A stretch of 24,629 nt of DNA from JABCPE02 sp963518845 (GTDB lineage: Bacteria; Bacteroidota; Bacteroidia; Flavobacteriales; Weeksellaceae), in assembly GCA_963518845.1 (NCBI GenBank), contig CAUQKV010000022.1, positions 1 through 24,629 on the forward strand, read 5' to 3'. The position numbers and the translations under genes are program-made. Of the stretch, positions 1-8,151 are shown piece by piece. The notes beneath the pieces are model-generated. The model was not told the DNA's origin. It saw only the letters and a list, made by a program, of their open reading frames with translations, and ran no database searches. The first letter of the stretch is position 1; each line of letters begins with the position of its first letter.

Positions 1-648
1 ATTTCTGGCGATGAAAATATTTTGGTTAAAAATATAATTCGCGAAAAAGCCGATGTAGTGGGAACGGAATTTATAGATGCTACGGAGGTAAGAACGGATT
101 TGGAAACGGATTTGAAGGGCAATTATCAGCGAAAAAATATCCGTGTGGTTTTGGCTTTGGTGGAGGCTTTGAGGAAGAAAAATGTTTCTATTTCTGATGA
201 AAATATTCATGATGGCCTGCTCCATGTTCAGAAAAATATAGGATTCATCGGCCGCTGGTTTGAATTTTCTAAAAATCCGCTAACTATCTGTGATACAGGA
301 CATAATAAAGCGGGGCTAGATATGGTTTTTAGTCAGTTAGTTGAATATCAGCGCCATAAACATATTGTTTTAGGTTTTGTAAAGGAAAAAAATATAGATG
401 AGGTTCTGAAAATTCTTCCTCGTAATGCTCATTATTATTTTGTAAAACCAGCAATTCACAGAGGGCGACACCCAAAAGATTATGAAAATTTGCTGGTGGA
501 GGCGGGGGTAAATTTCAAAATTTTTGATGATGTGGAGGCGGGATATCAGTCTGCAAAAGCTAGCTGTAAGGAGGATGAGATGATTTTTATAGGGGGAAGT
601 AATTTTGTAGTTGGAGATTTTTTAGAAAAAAATTTGGAGGTTAAATAA
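1..648 (+). CDS. folC: Folylpolyglutamate synthase / dihydrofolate synthase, C-terminal part
   Basis: The reading frame is already open at base 1 (I-S-G-D-E-N...), so the start lies upstream and only about 215 C-terminal residues are present. FolC is a cytoplasmic Mur-ligase-fold enzyme that makes dihydrofolate from dihydropteroate and adds glutamates to folates, using ATP. The visible part spans the end of the central domain and the C-terminal ligase domain. GRWF is followed by NPLTICDTGHN, the family's conserved D-x-x-HN motif (usually D-GAHNP). The C-terminal domain ends with an I-G-G-S-N-F-V-V-G segment typical of bacterial FolC ends. A TTG at 22 could be read as a start, but nothing supports it over an upstream start. 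The gene ends 29 bases before the first tRNA, and the tRNA promoter overlaps its last codons. Confidence 0.93.
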   Translation: MSGDENILVKNIIREKADVVGTEFIDATEVRTDLETDLKGNYQRKNIRVVLALVEALRKKNVSISDENIHDGLLHVQKNIGFIGRWFEFSKNPLTICDTGHNKAGLDMVFSQLVEYQRHKHIVLGFVKEKNIDEVLKILPRNAHYYFVKPAIHRGRHPKDYENLLVEAGVNFKIFDDVEAGYQSAKASCKEDEMIFIGGSNFVVGDFLEKNLEVK

Positions 649-663
649 AAATCCGTATATTTG
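633..663 (+). promoter_or_regulatory. Bacteroidetes-type promoter for the tRNA-Val pair
   Basis: TTTG at 633-636 and TATATTTG at 656-663 are separated by 19 bases, matching the Bacteroidetes consensus TTTG-N19-TAnnTTTG. Transcription would start near 670, just before the mature tRNA 5' end at 678. The -33 element lies inside the last codons of folC. Confidence 0.75.
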
Positions 664-677
664 CAACACTCAAATGA

Positions 678-752
678 GGGCGGTTAGCTCAGTTGGTTCA
701 GAGCATCTGGTTTACACCCAGAGGGTCGGGGGTTCGAATCCCTCACCGCCCA
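678..752 (+). tRNA. tRNA-Val (anticodon TAC), copy 1
   Basis: Cloverleaf of 75 nt: acceptor stem GGGCGGT pairs with ACCGCCC and discriminator A752. The D arm is GCTC...GAGC. The anticodon stem TCTGG/CCAGA closes the loop TTTACAC, giving anticodon TAC (valine). The T arm contains GTTCGAATC. CCA is not encoded. It sits 6 bases before the second tRNA-Val, and both share one promoter and terminator. Confidence 0.96.
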
Positions 753-758
753 CAGATA

Positions 759-833
759 GGGTTCTTAGCTCAGTTGGTTCAGAGCATCTGGTTTACACCC
801 AGAGGGTCAGGGGTTCGAATCCCTTAGAACCCA
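759..833 (+). tRNA. tRNA-Val (anticodon TAC), copy 2
   Basis: Cloverleaf of 75 nt: acceptor stem GGGTTCT pairs with AGAACCC and discriminator A833. The D arm, anticodon arm and variable loop are identical to copy 1, with loop TTTACAC and anticodon TAC. It differs in the acceptor stem and in the outer T-stem pair (A-T instead of G-C), and each change is compensated on the other strand of the stem. CCA is not encoded. Confidence 0.96.
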
Positions 834-835
834 CA

Positions 836-871
836 AAATCCAAGATTTTTATAAGTCTTGGATTTTTTTTT
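836..871 (+). terminator. Rho-independent terminator of the tRNA-Val transcript
   Basis: The stem AATCCAAGA (837-845) pairs with TCTTGGATT (856-864) and is followed by a run of T to about 871. It lies directly after the second tRNA. Confidence 0.88.
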
Positions 872-1001
872 ATGCGTTTTCTCTTGGTTTTATTAGTTCT
901 GTATAAAATTCATTTCCAGTGTTTTAGTAATATTTCCCTTCTGTCTTTTTCCTATTACTTTTAAAATTTTAAGAAAATTTTAACAAATCAAAATAAGTGA
1001 T

Positions 1002-1009
1002 TATATTTG
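1002..1009 (+). promoter_or_regulatory. Probable -7 promoter element for the 1050 gene
   Basis: TATATTTG matches TAnnTTTG and lies 40 bases before the start codon, giving a leader of about 33 bases. No clear TTTG -33 box is present at the usual distance. Confidence 0.5.
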
Positions 1010-1049
1010 TAGAGTTTTTATATGACAAGTTTTTAAAAATATTAAAATA

Positions 1050-1718
1050 ATGAAACTAAAATTTATTCTATTATTACTCACCTTTTTTGCGAATGTGTTT
1101 TTGTTTTCACAAAATAAAACTTCAAATAATAAAAAAGCAGAGTCTATAGAAAATACAAAAAGGGAAAAAGAAAACTCGTTTAATTCAAAAATAGCTAAAG
1201 CAAAGGCTAAACTTAGTTCAACAGAAAAGCATGGTTTCTCAACTAAAAGATCCTCTGATGGTATGGCTAGACCAAATTATGAAGAAATGGGTTATGGTGA
1301 AGTTGCAAAAGCAGAAAACTGGGATACACTTGTGCCGCCTAGTGATATGGAAGAAAGAGCGCGTAAGTACGAGCAGAAAAAACAAATGGAAACCATAGGA
1401 TTGGTAGTATTAGGAGGGATTCTTCTTTTTTTTGGATATAAAATCATAACAAGTAATAATAAAGATAAAAAGCCAGAAGTTCCTCAAGACTACAATGAAA
1501 AGGACTATGATGAAGTGAAAAAGAAACTGAATGATATGTTCTCTGATGACCTATTGACAAAAGAAGAGCTGGAGGCTAAATTAGCCGATTTGGAGGAAAA
1601 ACAAATGAAAGAAAAGAAAGCAGCAGAGACTAATCTCAAGAAAGAAAAATTGTATAAAGCCTATCAAGAGGGCATCATCACATTAGAAGAATATAATGCT
1701 AAACTAAACAGCTTGTAG
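1050..1718 (+). CDS. Membrane protein with signal peptide and SHOCT-like C-terminal repeats
   Basis: This is a 222-residue protein of unknown function. Residues 1-21 form a signal peptide ending FLFSQ. A Lys/Glu-rich extracytoplasmic segment follows, then one membrane helix at about 116-134 (IGLVVLGGILLFFGYKI) and a charged, probably coiled-coil tail. Two tail segments resemble the SHOCT motif (short C-terminal helical pair, often involved in oligomerisation): about 154-181 (DDLLTKEELEAKLADLE) and 200-222 (AYQEGIITLEEYNAKL). With a cleaved signal the tail would be cytoplasmic. The gene has its own promoter element and is followed 61 bases later by another secreted-protein gene on the same strand, so the two may be co-transcribed. 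The call as a real membrane protein is strong. The SHOCT assignment is by eye. Confidence 0.8.
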   Translation: MKLKFILLLLTFFANVFLFSQNKTSNNKKAESIENTKREKENSFNSKIAKAKAKLSSTEKHGFSTKRSSDGMARPNYEEMGYGEVAKAENWDTLVPPSDMEERARKYEQKKQMETIGLVVLGGILLFFGYKIITSNNKDKKPEVPQDYNEKDYDEVKKKLNDMFSDDLLTKEELEAKLADLEEKQMKEKKAAETNLKKEKLYKAYQEGIITLEEYNAKLNSL

Positions 1719-1779
1719 ATAATAAGGAGTTTTTTTAAGAGATAATATAATTTAAAGAATTAATAAAAAATATTGAAAT

Positions 1780-2373
1780 ATGAAATTATTATTTACAATT
1801 TTGTTTTGTCTTTCTCTACAAGCTCAAACTACTTATAAATTAAATGGTATAGGCTATATCACTATTCCTCATGAAATGGAATTACAAGATGAGGCATATA
1901 GACAGAAAGCTCGAAATTATGCGAAGGAATATCAACTCCTGCTCAATGAAAATAGGGTTATTTTTCAACAAAGAGGACTTAATAAATCTGAACCAATAGG
2001 ATCTCAGACTTATGCTAGAATAATCATAGAAGTAGAATATGGGAATTTTGGTTATGATGTGACTATTTCTTCACAAGAGTATGAGGAAATAAACTCTACT
2101 CTTAAGAAAAATGCTATAAATTCTTTAAGCCAGTTGCAAAACATGAAACTTCTACAATGGAATGGAGTGTCTAATGTAAAAATAGATGGAGTGCTAGCGA
2201 TTAAATATTCTTATATAAGACAATTAGGTTCTAATCCCTCAGTCTATGTAGAAACTTATATAGTGCTTAAGGGAAAGAAGCGATATATCTTTACTTTTTC
2301 TTATAGAGTAAATGATAAGGAAATTTGGCAGCCCATATATTCTAAAATATTAAATAGTCTGCAGATAGAATAG
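1780..2373 (+). CDS. Secreted protein of unknown function
   Basis: This is a 197-residue protein with a short signal peptide (residues 1-16, cleaved after LQAQ). The mature part begins TYKLNGIGYITIPHEMELQ. The C-terminal half has alternating beta strands (VDGVLAIKYSYIR type, then YVETYIVLKGKKRYIFTFSYR, then an amphipathic end with ILNSLQ). That order resembles the PsbP/DUF1795-like fold of many small exported proteins in which a strand pair precedes a final helix ending 'SL'. This fold suggestion is inference. No catalytic motif is visible. It follows the 1050 gene on the same strand with a 61-base gap and is probably envelope-located. Confidence 0.75.
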   Translation: MKLLFTILFCLSLQAQTTYKLNGIGYITIPHEMELQDEAYRQKARNYAKEYQLLLNENRVIFQQRGLNKSEPIGSQTYARIIIEVEYGNFGYDVTISSQEYEEINSTLKKNAINSLSQLQNMKLLQWNGVSNVKIDGVLAIKYSYIRQLGSNPSVYVETYIVLKGKKRYIFTFSYRVNDKEIWQPIYSKILNSLQIE

Positions 2374-2530
2374 CTCAAGAAAGGTTTAAGATATCAAACA
2401 TATAATTGAAAATAGAAAATTGGTTTTGTATTTTAATTAGTAATATTGTTTATTGATGACTCTACGAATTTCACATATACATTAAATTTTAACATAAGTA
2501 AAAAAAGATTTTATTTCTTAAAATATAACT

Positions 2531-2562
2531 AAAAACTCATTCCAGCACGGAGTGGGGTTTTT
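2531..2562 (+). terminator. Probable Rho-independent terminator
   Basis: CATTCC (2538-2543 region) pairs with GGAGTG around the loop AGCAC. The flanks AAAAACT and GGGTTTTT extend the stem with one mismatch, and the hairpin ends in T. It lies about 160 bases after the 1780 gene. The rest of the 283-base gap 2374-2656 shows no open gene. Confidence 0.6.
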
Positions 2563-2621
2563 ATATAATCTATTCAAATAAAAAGTCCTCAAAAAATAAG
2601 AGAGTCAAGCAAAATATTCTT

Positions 2622-2629
2622 TATCTTTG
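2622..2629 (+). promoter_or_regulatory. Probable -7 promoter element for the MORN-variant gene
   Basis: TATCTTTG matches TAnnTTTG and ends 27 bases before the ATG at 2657. A -33 TTTG box is not evident. Confidence 0.5.
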
Positions 2630-2656
2630 GAGGTGAAATTTAAATGAATTAGAAAA

Positions 2657-4198
2657 ATGAAAAGATTTTTTATCGTGTCGGTATTTGCTCTTTTTCAGGG
2701 CATCTATGCACAATCGCAGGGAGCAATCTATTTTGATGAGGAATGGAACATCATCAAGGATAAGAAAAAGGCATCTTTTTACCGAGAAACTACCCAGCAG
2801 GGGGATTATTATTTAATCAAAGATTATTATATCAACGGAACCTTGCAGATGGAGGGGAAGGCTTCGGACAAGACGCCTAATCAGGAGGTTTTTGAGGGGA
2901 AAGTTACATGGTACTATCCAGATGGAAAAGTGAGTATGGTGTCAAATTTCTCAAAAGGAGCTCAGGTAGGGGAGCATAAAAGTTACCAAGAAGATGGCCG
3001 TATTTCCCAAGATTTTATTTATAAAAACTATGCTGTATTTAGTGGTAAATCATATGGTTATGAAAATGATTATCAAAATAATACGATTACCGAGTATAAA
3101 GATGGCGATGTTGTAAAGATGACAACTTATGGGAAATCATTGCAGGGAATTCGTTTTGAAGAAATCTATGCGGGAGGAGACCCTTACACAGCCTCTGAAG
3201 TCAAATATTATGATGAGAATGGAAAATATATAGGCAGCCAAAAGATAAATAAAGACGGTCTTTATATAGGGATAAATGTAAAATATTATGCAAGTCCTAT
3301 GAAAGTTTCTTGTATCGAAAATTTCTCAGGACAATCAACGACTTACGATATGCCTACTGAATCCAAATGCTACTATGGAAACGGCAAGCTGAAAAAAACT
3401 TACAAATCACATGGGAAAACCGCTACGGAGGTTGTATATGATGAAAGTGGTAAGAAAATAGGAAGTCTAGAGTACAGATATGACAAGGAAATGGATATGA
3501 TGACGCCCTATAATGGTGAGAAGATAGAAATTGATTTGTATGAAAAAACAAAAAAAATAATATCAATCCTTACCTATAAAAATGGGAAAGGGCTAGAAGG
3601 CAAATATTTTGACCAAGAAGGAGAATTACAAAACCAATATTTCTATGATGATGAAGGGGGTGCTAAAGAAATATGGAGTTTTGGAAATGGCGGGAAACAA
3701 GTTCTTACTTATAGAGATGGGCTTCCGTATAATGGCAGTGTTATAGAGGGAGGATCTCAGTCTACTTATAAAGATGGTGTTCTGATGGAGACTAGAGAAG
3801 TAAACATGGAAGGAAAACCTACATATGAGAAGAAATATGATGAAAGTAAAGATATCTATGAGGTGAAAATATATTCAGATGGTAAACTTAAATATTATTA
3901 TACAACGAATAATAGATATGATGAAGATGCGTATTTTAGTGCAGAAATAACACCTTTCGATGACAAAGGAAAGCCAATGAGTAAAATAGTTATAAAAGAT
4001 GGAAAGATAGAAAAAGGGGTGCTAAAACTAAAGTCCTATTATGCGGATGCAGAAACTGTCGAATATAGCAAAAAAGGGAAATGGTATGTGAAAAGAACTT
4101 ATGTGGAAAAGGAACTGGTAAAAGAAGAGAGATTCAAGAGCGATGGGGATTATTCAAATTATTTTGAAATATATGAAATAATGCTCCGTACAGAATAA
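2657..4198 (+). CDS. Secreted MORN-variant (YwqK-like) repeat protein
   Basis: This is a 513-residue protein. Residues 1-18 form a signal peptide (cleavage near IYAQ). The rest is a long series of degenerate 20-25-residue units of the type YY-DGK-...-G-...-Y-DG (for example WYYPDGKVSMVSNFSKGAQVG, KYYDENGKYIG, CYYGNGKLKKTYKSHGK, YSDGKLKYYY). This is the MORN_2/'YwqK family' repeat frequent in exported Bacteroidetes proteins. Such repeats form extended beta sheets. The common database label 'antitoxin' for this family says little about function here. It is a stand-alone transcription unit with its own promoter element, and a strong terminator lies 5 bases after the stop. The function is unknown; an envelope or surface location is inferred from the signal peptide. 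Confidence 0.85.
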   Translation: MKRFFIVSVFALFQGIYAQSQGAIYFDEEWNIIKDKKKASFYRETTQQGDYYLIKDYYINGTLQMEGKASDKTPNQEVFEGKVTWYYPDGKVSMVSNFSKGAQVGEHKSYQEDGRISQDFIYKNYAVFSGKSYGYENDYQNNTITEYKDGDVVKMTTYGKSLQGIRFEEIYAGGDPYTASEVKYYDENGKYIGSQKINKDGLYIGINVKYYASPMKVSCIENFSGQSTTYDMPTESKCYYGNGKLKKTYKSHGKTATEVVYDESGKKIGSLEYRYDKEMDMMTPYNGEKIEIDLYEKTKKIISILTYKNGKGLEGKYFDQEGELQNQYFYDDEGGAKEIWSFGNGGKQVLTYRDGLPYNGSVIEGGSQSTYKDGVLMETREVNMEGKPTYEKKYDESKDIYEVKIYSDGKLKYYYTTNNRYDEDAYFSAEITPFDDKGKPMSKIVIKDGKIEKGVLKLKSYYADAETVEYSKKGKWYVKRTYVEKELVKEERFKSDGDYSNYFEIYEIMLRTE

Positions 4199-4203
4199 AT
4201 AAA

Positions 4204-4237
4204 AATAGTCAAGAAGAAATTCTTGACTATTTTTTTT
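4204..4237. terminator. Bidirectional terminator between convergent genes
   Basis: A perfect 12-bp stem AATAGTCAAGAA / TTCTTGACTATT with loop GAAA is flanked by A-rich sequence on the left and T on the right, so it can work on both strands. The stop codon of the minus-strand MscS gene (4236-4238) lies in the right-hand T tract. Confidence 0.9.
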
Positions 4238-5060
4238 ATTTATAAGCAGGGAAATCTATAGTAGTCGTAGGGAATGGGATATTTACATTATTAGCTCGGA
4301 ATTTCTCCAAAATAGACTTTCTTATTTCGCTTCTCGTGTGGGAAATATGAAAAGGGTCATTAGAAAAGAAATAAAGCCTAAGATTGAGAGAAGAATCCGC
4401 AAAATCATTCAGCCTGATGAATGGTTCTCGTTCTTTAGAAATATCTTCATTCTCCATAGCAGCCTCTACAAGGAGGTTTTCTACCATTTTGATATCTGTC
4501 TTATAGTCCACACCTATATCTATGAAGAAGGCATTCGCAGCATCATGAGATGAATAATTGGTAAGTTTGTCCTTGGTAAGGTATGAGTTAGGGAAAACTA
4601 TGGTTTTTCGGTCTGTAGTGAGGATTTTGGTGGTTCTCATGCTTATTTGTTCCACCCTTCCCATTACGCCGTTCATATCAAGGACATCTCCCACGCGGAC
4701 ACTTTTGTCTAATAAAATAATAACTCCAGAAATAAAGTCTAAAAACAAGTTTTGAAGTCCCAGACCTATCCCTACCAAGACAGCACTAGAACCTACCAAA
4801 AACGGAGAAATATTTACTCCCAAAATCCGCATGATGATTAGGAAAGTGACAATGATAATTCCGTAATATACAATCTGATGAAAAGCATATTTGGTTCCTT
4901 TGTCCACCTGTGATGAACGCCTGTAAAAGATTTTTTTAGAAATTTTCTCAACAATATATGAGACACAAATCACCAGAGCAACTCCTATTACCTGGTACAT
5001 GTGCAATGTATAGGTATGGATAGAGAGCAGTGGATATTCTAAAAATTCTTTTAAGTCCAT
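4236..5060 (-). CDS. Small-conductance mechanosensitive channel (MscS family)
   Basis: This is a 274-residue inner-membrane channel that opens under membrane tension to release solutes on osmotic downshock. Membrane helices lie at about 20-38, 62-82 and 86-113. The third is the Gly/Ala-rich pore helix (VGSSAVLVGIGLGLQNLF) running into the conserved FISGVIILLDKSVRVGDVL segment of the MscS beta domain. The C-terminal alpha/beta domain is complete and ends IPFPTTTIDF, close to the family's IPFPQ-type ending. Length is normal for a minimal MscS. The gene starts 13 bases downstream of prc on the same strand and is probably co-transcribed with it. A bidirectional terminator follows immediately. Confidence 0.93.
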   Translation of the reverse strand: MDLKEFLEYPLLSIHTYTLHMYQVIGVALVICVSYIVEKISKKIFYRRSSQVDKGTKYAFHQIVYYGIIIVTFLIIMRILGVNISPFLVGSSAVLVGIGLGLQNLFLDFISGVIILLDKSVRVGDVLDMNGVMGRVEQISMRTTKILTTDRKTIVFPNSYLTKDKLTNYSSHDAANAFFIDIGVDYKTDIKMVENLLVEAAMENEDISKEREPFIRLNDFADSSLNLRLYFFSNDPFHISHTRSEIRKSILEKFRANNVNIPFPTTTIDFPAYK

Positions 5061-5073
5061 CTTATCAAATTTT

Positions 5074-7206
5074 TTATTTCATTTCTGAAATAACATTCAC
5101 AGTTTCTTCTAAGAATAAATCTCGTTTCAGGTTTTTAAGCCAAGATTCACTTTTCTTCGCGAAAACTTCATCTTTCTTACCTCTCGCTTGTTCGTCTTTG
5201 TGAAGTGTAAAAACCAGCTTGTTATCGTACTTAGATAAAGATTTGAATTTTTTAATCTGATCTTTTCTTGATTTCATCAGTTTATTAAACTTATTTAAGT
5301 TCAATGTGATTTTTTCTTCTTTATCTAGTTTTTCTCTCCACTGTGCAGATTCCAAAAGCAGCTGATAATTAGAATTTTTACTCATTCTGTTTTGGCTGTT
5401 TTTCTGTAAACTAGAGATATTCAGCGTTCCTACGGGAGCAAATCTTGTAGTAGGAATCTGATCCCATGGAAGGGCATTGTCTCTATATCTTTCTCCGATT
5501 TCGGAGTAAGAGAAAAAGTCGTTCATGGGTATATCAGCATCTACACCTTTCAGCTGGGTAGATTTTCCATTGACTCTATAGAATTTTTGGATGGTCAGTT
5601 TTATAGAACCGAAATCATCCGTAGAATTCATAAAACGATTTAGGTCTGCAAAGGTCTGCACAGTTCCTTTTCCGTAGGAATGCGGAGAACCTACAACCAC
5701 GGCTCTTCCGTAGTCTTTCATCGCTCCTGCTAGGATTTCGGATGCAGAAGCGGAGAACTCATTTTGCATAATCACTAGAGGACCTTCCCATACTGGCGAA
5801 TTGGTCTTGTTTCTTAGAATGTTGATTCTTCCATTAGGGTCTTTTATCTGCACCACAGGACCGTTTTTCATGAAAAGTCCTACGATGTCCACTACTTCCG
5901 TGAGTGAGCCTCCTCCGTTGTTTCTCACATCTAGGATAATTCCTTTAATGTTTTGAGATTTTAGTTTTACGATTTCGGCTTTTACATCATCAGATGCATT
6001 TCTACCATTCGGGTCATCAAAATCAGCGTTAAAGCTCGGAAGGTAGATATATCCGTATTTTTCGCCTTTTGGTGAATTTACGATGATACTTCTCGCGAAA
6101 GTATCTTCTATAGATACTTCTTCACGGATGAGTTTTACTTCTTTTACGCTGCCGTCTTTTTTCTGTAAAGTGAGGGTTACCTCCGTGCCTTTTTCTCCAC
6201 GGATGAGCCTTACAGCCTCATCTACCAGCATTCCTACTACATTGATAGCCTCTTCATTCGGCTTAGATCTTACTTTTAGGATTTTATCTCCTTCGGATAT
6301 TTGTTTAGACTTCCATGCTGGAGCTCCTACCACTAGAGGTCCCATGTAGAGATTTCCTTTTTTCTCTTGAATCTGTGCACCGATTCCGATCACTTTTCCA
6401 GCGAAACTGGTATCAAAATCCTCTTTGTCCTTTGGAGAAAAATAGTTAGTATGTGGGTCAAACACCTCTGTATAGGCATTTATATACACACTGAACCAGT
6501 CCATTTTCTTTCTCTTTTGGAATCTCTTGAAGGTGTGGGAGATAAGGTCTTTTATCTCCTTGGTCGCTTTTATTTTTTTCTCTTCCAGAGAGAGTTTTTT
6601 TACATTGATAGTGTCTTTCAGTTTATGAGCGATGACAGAATCTTTTTTCTCCTGCTGGAGTTCTTCTTTGCTGGTCATCGTTTCTATTTCCTGAAGGATA
6701 TTGTATTTGATGTATCTTTTCCACTCGTTGTAGAGTTCCTGTTTATCAGCAGGAGCTTTTTTTAGTTTTGGTTCTAGGATAAGCTCATCATCTTCGTTTA
6801 AATCGATAGGTTTGCTCAGGATGTCCTGAGTCATTTTATCAATTTCGCTTACTCTTTGATAGAGTCTGTCTATGGTCTGTTTATAGAAAACCAAGTTCCC
6901 ATTATTGAGATAGTCATCAAGCTGGTTTTTGTGTTTCTCAAATTCATCCATATCCGACTGCAGAAAATATCTTTTTGCAGGGTCTATCGTCTCGAAGTAA
7001 CTTTTGTAAACCTCGCGAGAAAAGGCATCATTTATCGGTTTTGGCTGATAATGTACATGTGCAAGTGCATTTTTTACATTTATCATGATGATGTGCATCT
7101 TTTCATCATCATTTTTAGGCGCATTGAAGCAGAACATCAAGGTCATCAACGGAGCTGCGAACAATATTTTATTAAATTTAAATAACTTTTTAAGCATTTT
7201 TTGCAC
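5074..7206 (-). CDS. prc: Carboxy-terminal processing protease (Prc/Tsp, peptidase family S41)
   Basis: This is a 710-residue periplasmic or envelope serine protease that trims or degrades proteins from their C-termini. The N-terminus is hydrophobic (residues 11-28, LFAAPLMTLMFCF) and serves as an export signal or anchor; the Cys at 26 is not in a clear lipobox. A Tsp-type N-terminal helical domain (about 40-260) precedes a PDZ domain (about 265-355, FAGKVIGIGAQI...GDKILKV) and the S41 catalytic domain with DVRNNGGGSL. The motif FSASASEI contains the likely nucleophile Ser487, and SYGKGTVQ contains the general-base Lys513. The C-terminal region is the Prc-specific DUF3340-type helical extension. 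The length matches E. coli Prc. An in-frame ATG at codon 4 is an alternative start. It is the first gene of an operon with the MscS gene. Confidence 0.95.
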   Translation of the reverse strand: MQKMLKKLFKFNKILFAAPLMTLMFCFNAPKNDDEKMHIIMINVKNALAHVHYQPKPINDAFSREVYKSYFETIDPAKRYFLQSDMDEFEKHKNQLDDYLNNGNLVFYKQTIDRLYQRVSEIDKMTQDILSKPIDLNEDDELILEPKLKKAPADKQELYNEWKRYIKYNILQEIETMTSKEELQQEKKDSVIAHKLKDTINVKKLSLEEKKIKATKEIKDLISHTFKRFQKRKKMDWFSVYINAYTEVFDPHTNYFSPKDKEDFDTSFAGKVIGIGAQIQEKKGNLYMGPLVVGAPAWKSKQISEGDKILKVRSKPNEEAINVVGMLVDEAVRLIRGEKGTEVTLTLQKKDGSVKEVKLIREEVSIEDTFARSIIVNSPKGEKYGYIYLPSFNADFDDPNGRNASDDVKAEIVKLKSQNIKGIILDVRNNGGGSLTEVVDIVGLFMKNGPVVQIKDPNGRINILRNKTNSPVWEGPLVIMQNEFSASASEILAGAMKDYGRAVVVGSPHSYGKGTVQTFADLNRFMNSTDDFGSIKLTIQKFYRVNGKSTQLKGVDADIPMNDFFSYSEIGERYRDNALPWDQIPTTRFAPVGTLNISSLQKNSQNRMSKNSNYQLLLESAQWREKLDKEEKITLNLNKFNKLMKSRKDQIKKFKSLSKYDNKLVFTLHKDEQARGKKDEVFAKKSESWLKNLKRDLFLEETVNVISEMK

Positions 7207-7236
7207 TGATTTTAATTCAAGAAAATTTTTAACTTA

Positions 7237-7244
7237 CAAATTTA
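7237..7244 (-). promoter_or_regulatory. Probable -7 element for prc
   Basis: On the minus strand this reads TAAATTTG, matching TAnnTTTG, 30 bases before the prc start. It lies in the 99-base divergent spacer shared with surE. No -33 box is obvious. Confidence 0.45.
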
Positions 7245-7277
7245 ATATCTTATTTTAAACTAGACCTAAATTTTCGT

Positions 7278-7285
7278 TATTTTTG
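7278..7285 (+). promoter_or_regulatory. Probable -7 element for surE
   Basis: TATTTTTG matches TAnnTTTG and ends 20 bases before the surE ATG, giving a leader of about 14 bases. It lies in the divergent prc/surE spacer. Confidence 0.5.
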
Positions 7286-7305
7286 TTGAAATTTTTTTAA
7301 AGATA

Positions 7306-8079
7306 ATGAATAAGCAAGATAAAAAACCATTGATTTTGGTAACGAATGATGATGGAATCACCGCTCCAGGGATTAGAAAACTGGTAGAATTTATGAACGA
7401 AATAGGAGAGGTGGTCGTAGTGGCACCAGATTCTCCGCAGAGTGGCAAGGGACACGCCATCACGATAAATTCTACCCTGATGGTGGAAGAGATAAGAATG
7501 GAAGGCGTACAGCGGGACTTTGCGTGCAGCGGGACGCCTGTGGACTGCGTAAAATTGGCTTTGGATAAGGTTCTTCCGCGCAGGCCAGATTTGGTGGTTT
7601 CGGGGATAAATCATGGGGCAAATTCCTCCATCAATGTTATTTACTCCGGAACGATGTCTGCCGCTGTGGAGGCTGGTGTAGAGGGTATTCCTGCGATTGG
7701 GTTCTCATTGCTGGATTTTAGTTTTGAGGCGGATTTTGACCAAGCGAAAGATTTTATTCAAGAAATAGTTTTAAAAACCTTGAAAAACCCGATGCCAAAG
7801 GGGATAGTCCTAAATGTGAACATTCCTAAACTCAAAAAAGAAGAGATAAAAGGCATCAAAATCTGCCGACAGGCTCAGGCAAAATGGGAGGAAAACTTCG
7901 ATGAAAGAGTAAATCCACAGGGCAAGAAATACTATTGGCTCACGGGTTATTTTAATAACATGGATGAAGGCGAAGATGCCGATGAAACAGCTCTGATGAA
8001 CGGCTATATCAGCATTGTCCCTGTGAAATTTGACCTTACGGGTTATGAGTATATAGATGCTCTTCGAGAGCTTTATTAA
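7306..8079 (+). CDS. surE: 5'/3'-nucleotidase SurE
   Basis: This is a 257-residue cytoplasmic metal-dependent phosphatase acting on nucleoside monophosphates, known for stationary-phase survival roles. All family motifs are present. NDDGI (14-18) supplies the metal-binding Asp pair. PDSPQSGKGHAIT supplies the active-site Ser near residue 46. CSGTPVDCVKLAL, SGINHGAN (99-106) and YSGTMSAAVEA are also present. Length is typical of the family. It is transcribed divergently from prc and is followed 72 bases later by an outer-membrane protein gene that has its own promoter. Confidence 0.97.
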   Translation: MNKQDKKPLILVTNDDGITAPGIRKLVEFMNEIGEVVVVAPDSPQSGKGHAITINSTLMVEEIRMEGVQRDFACSGTPVDCVKLALDKVLPRRPDLVVSGINHGANSSINVIYSGTMSAAVEAGVEGIPAIGFSLLDFSFEADFDQAKDFIQEIVLKTLKNPMPKGIVLNVNIPKLKKEEIKGIKICRQAQAKWEENFDERVNPQGKKYYWLTGYFNNMDEGEDADETALMNGYISIVPVKFDLTGYEYIDALRELY

Positions 8080-8094
8080 ATTCGGTTTATAAAG

Positions 8095-8125
8095 TTTGTG
8101 GATGATTTTAAATTGTATAAATTAG
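8095..8125 (+). promoter_or_regulatory. Promoter for the outer-membrane barrel gene
   Basis: TTTG at 8095-8098 and TAAATTAG at 8118-8125 are separated by 19 bases. The -7 element has one mismatch to TAnnTTTG. Transcription would start about 20 bases before the ATG at 8152. Confidence 0.5.
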
Positions 8126-8151
8126 CGGAAAATTTAATTTTAATATAGGTC

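Noticed and set aside
674..964. Open frame of 96 codons across the tRNA pair
   Set aside because: It translates the two tRNA genes and their terminator; the repeated S-S-V-G-S-E-H peptide is simply the tRNA sequence.
7297..7614. Minus-strand open frame opposite surE
   Set aside because: It is entirely antisense to the conserved surE motifs, with no recognisable product.
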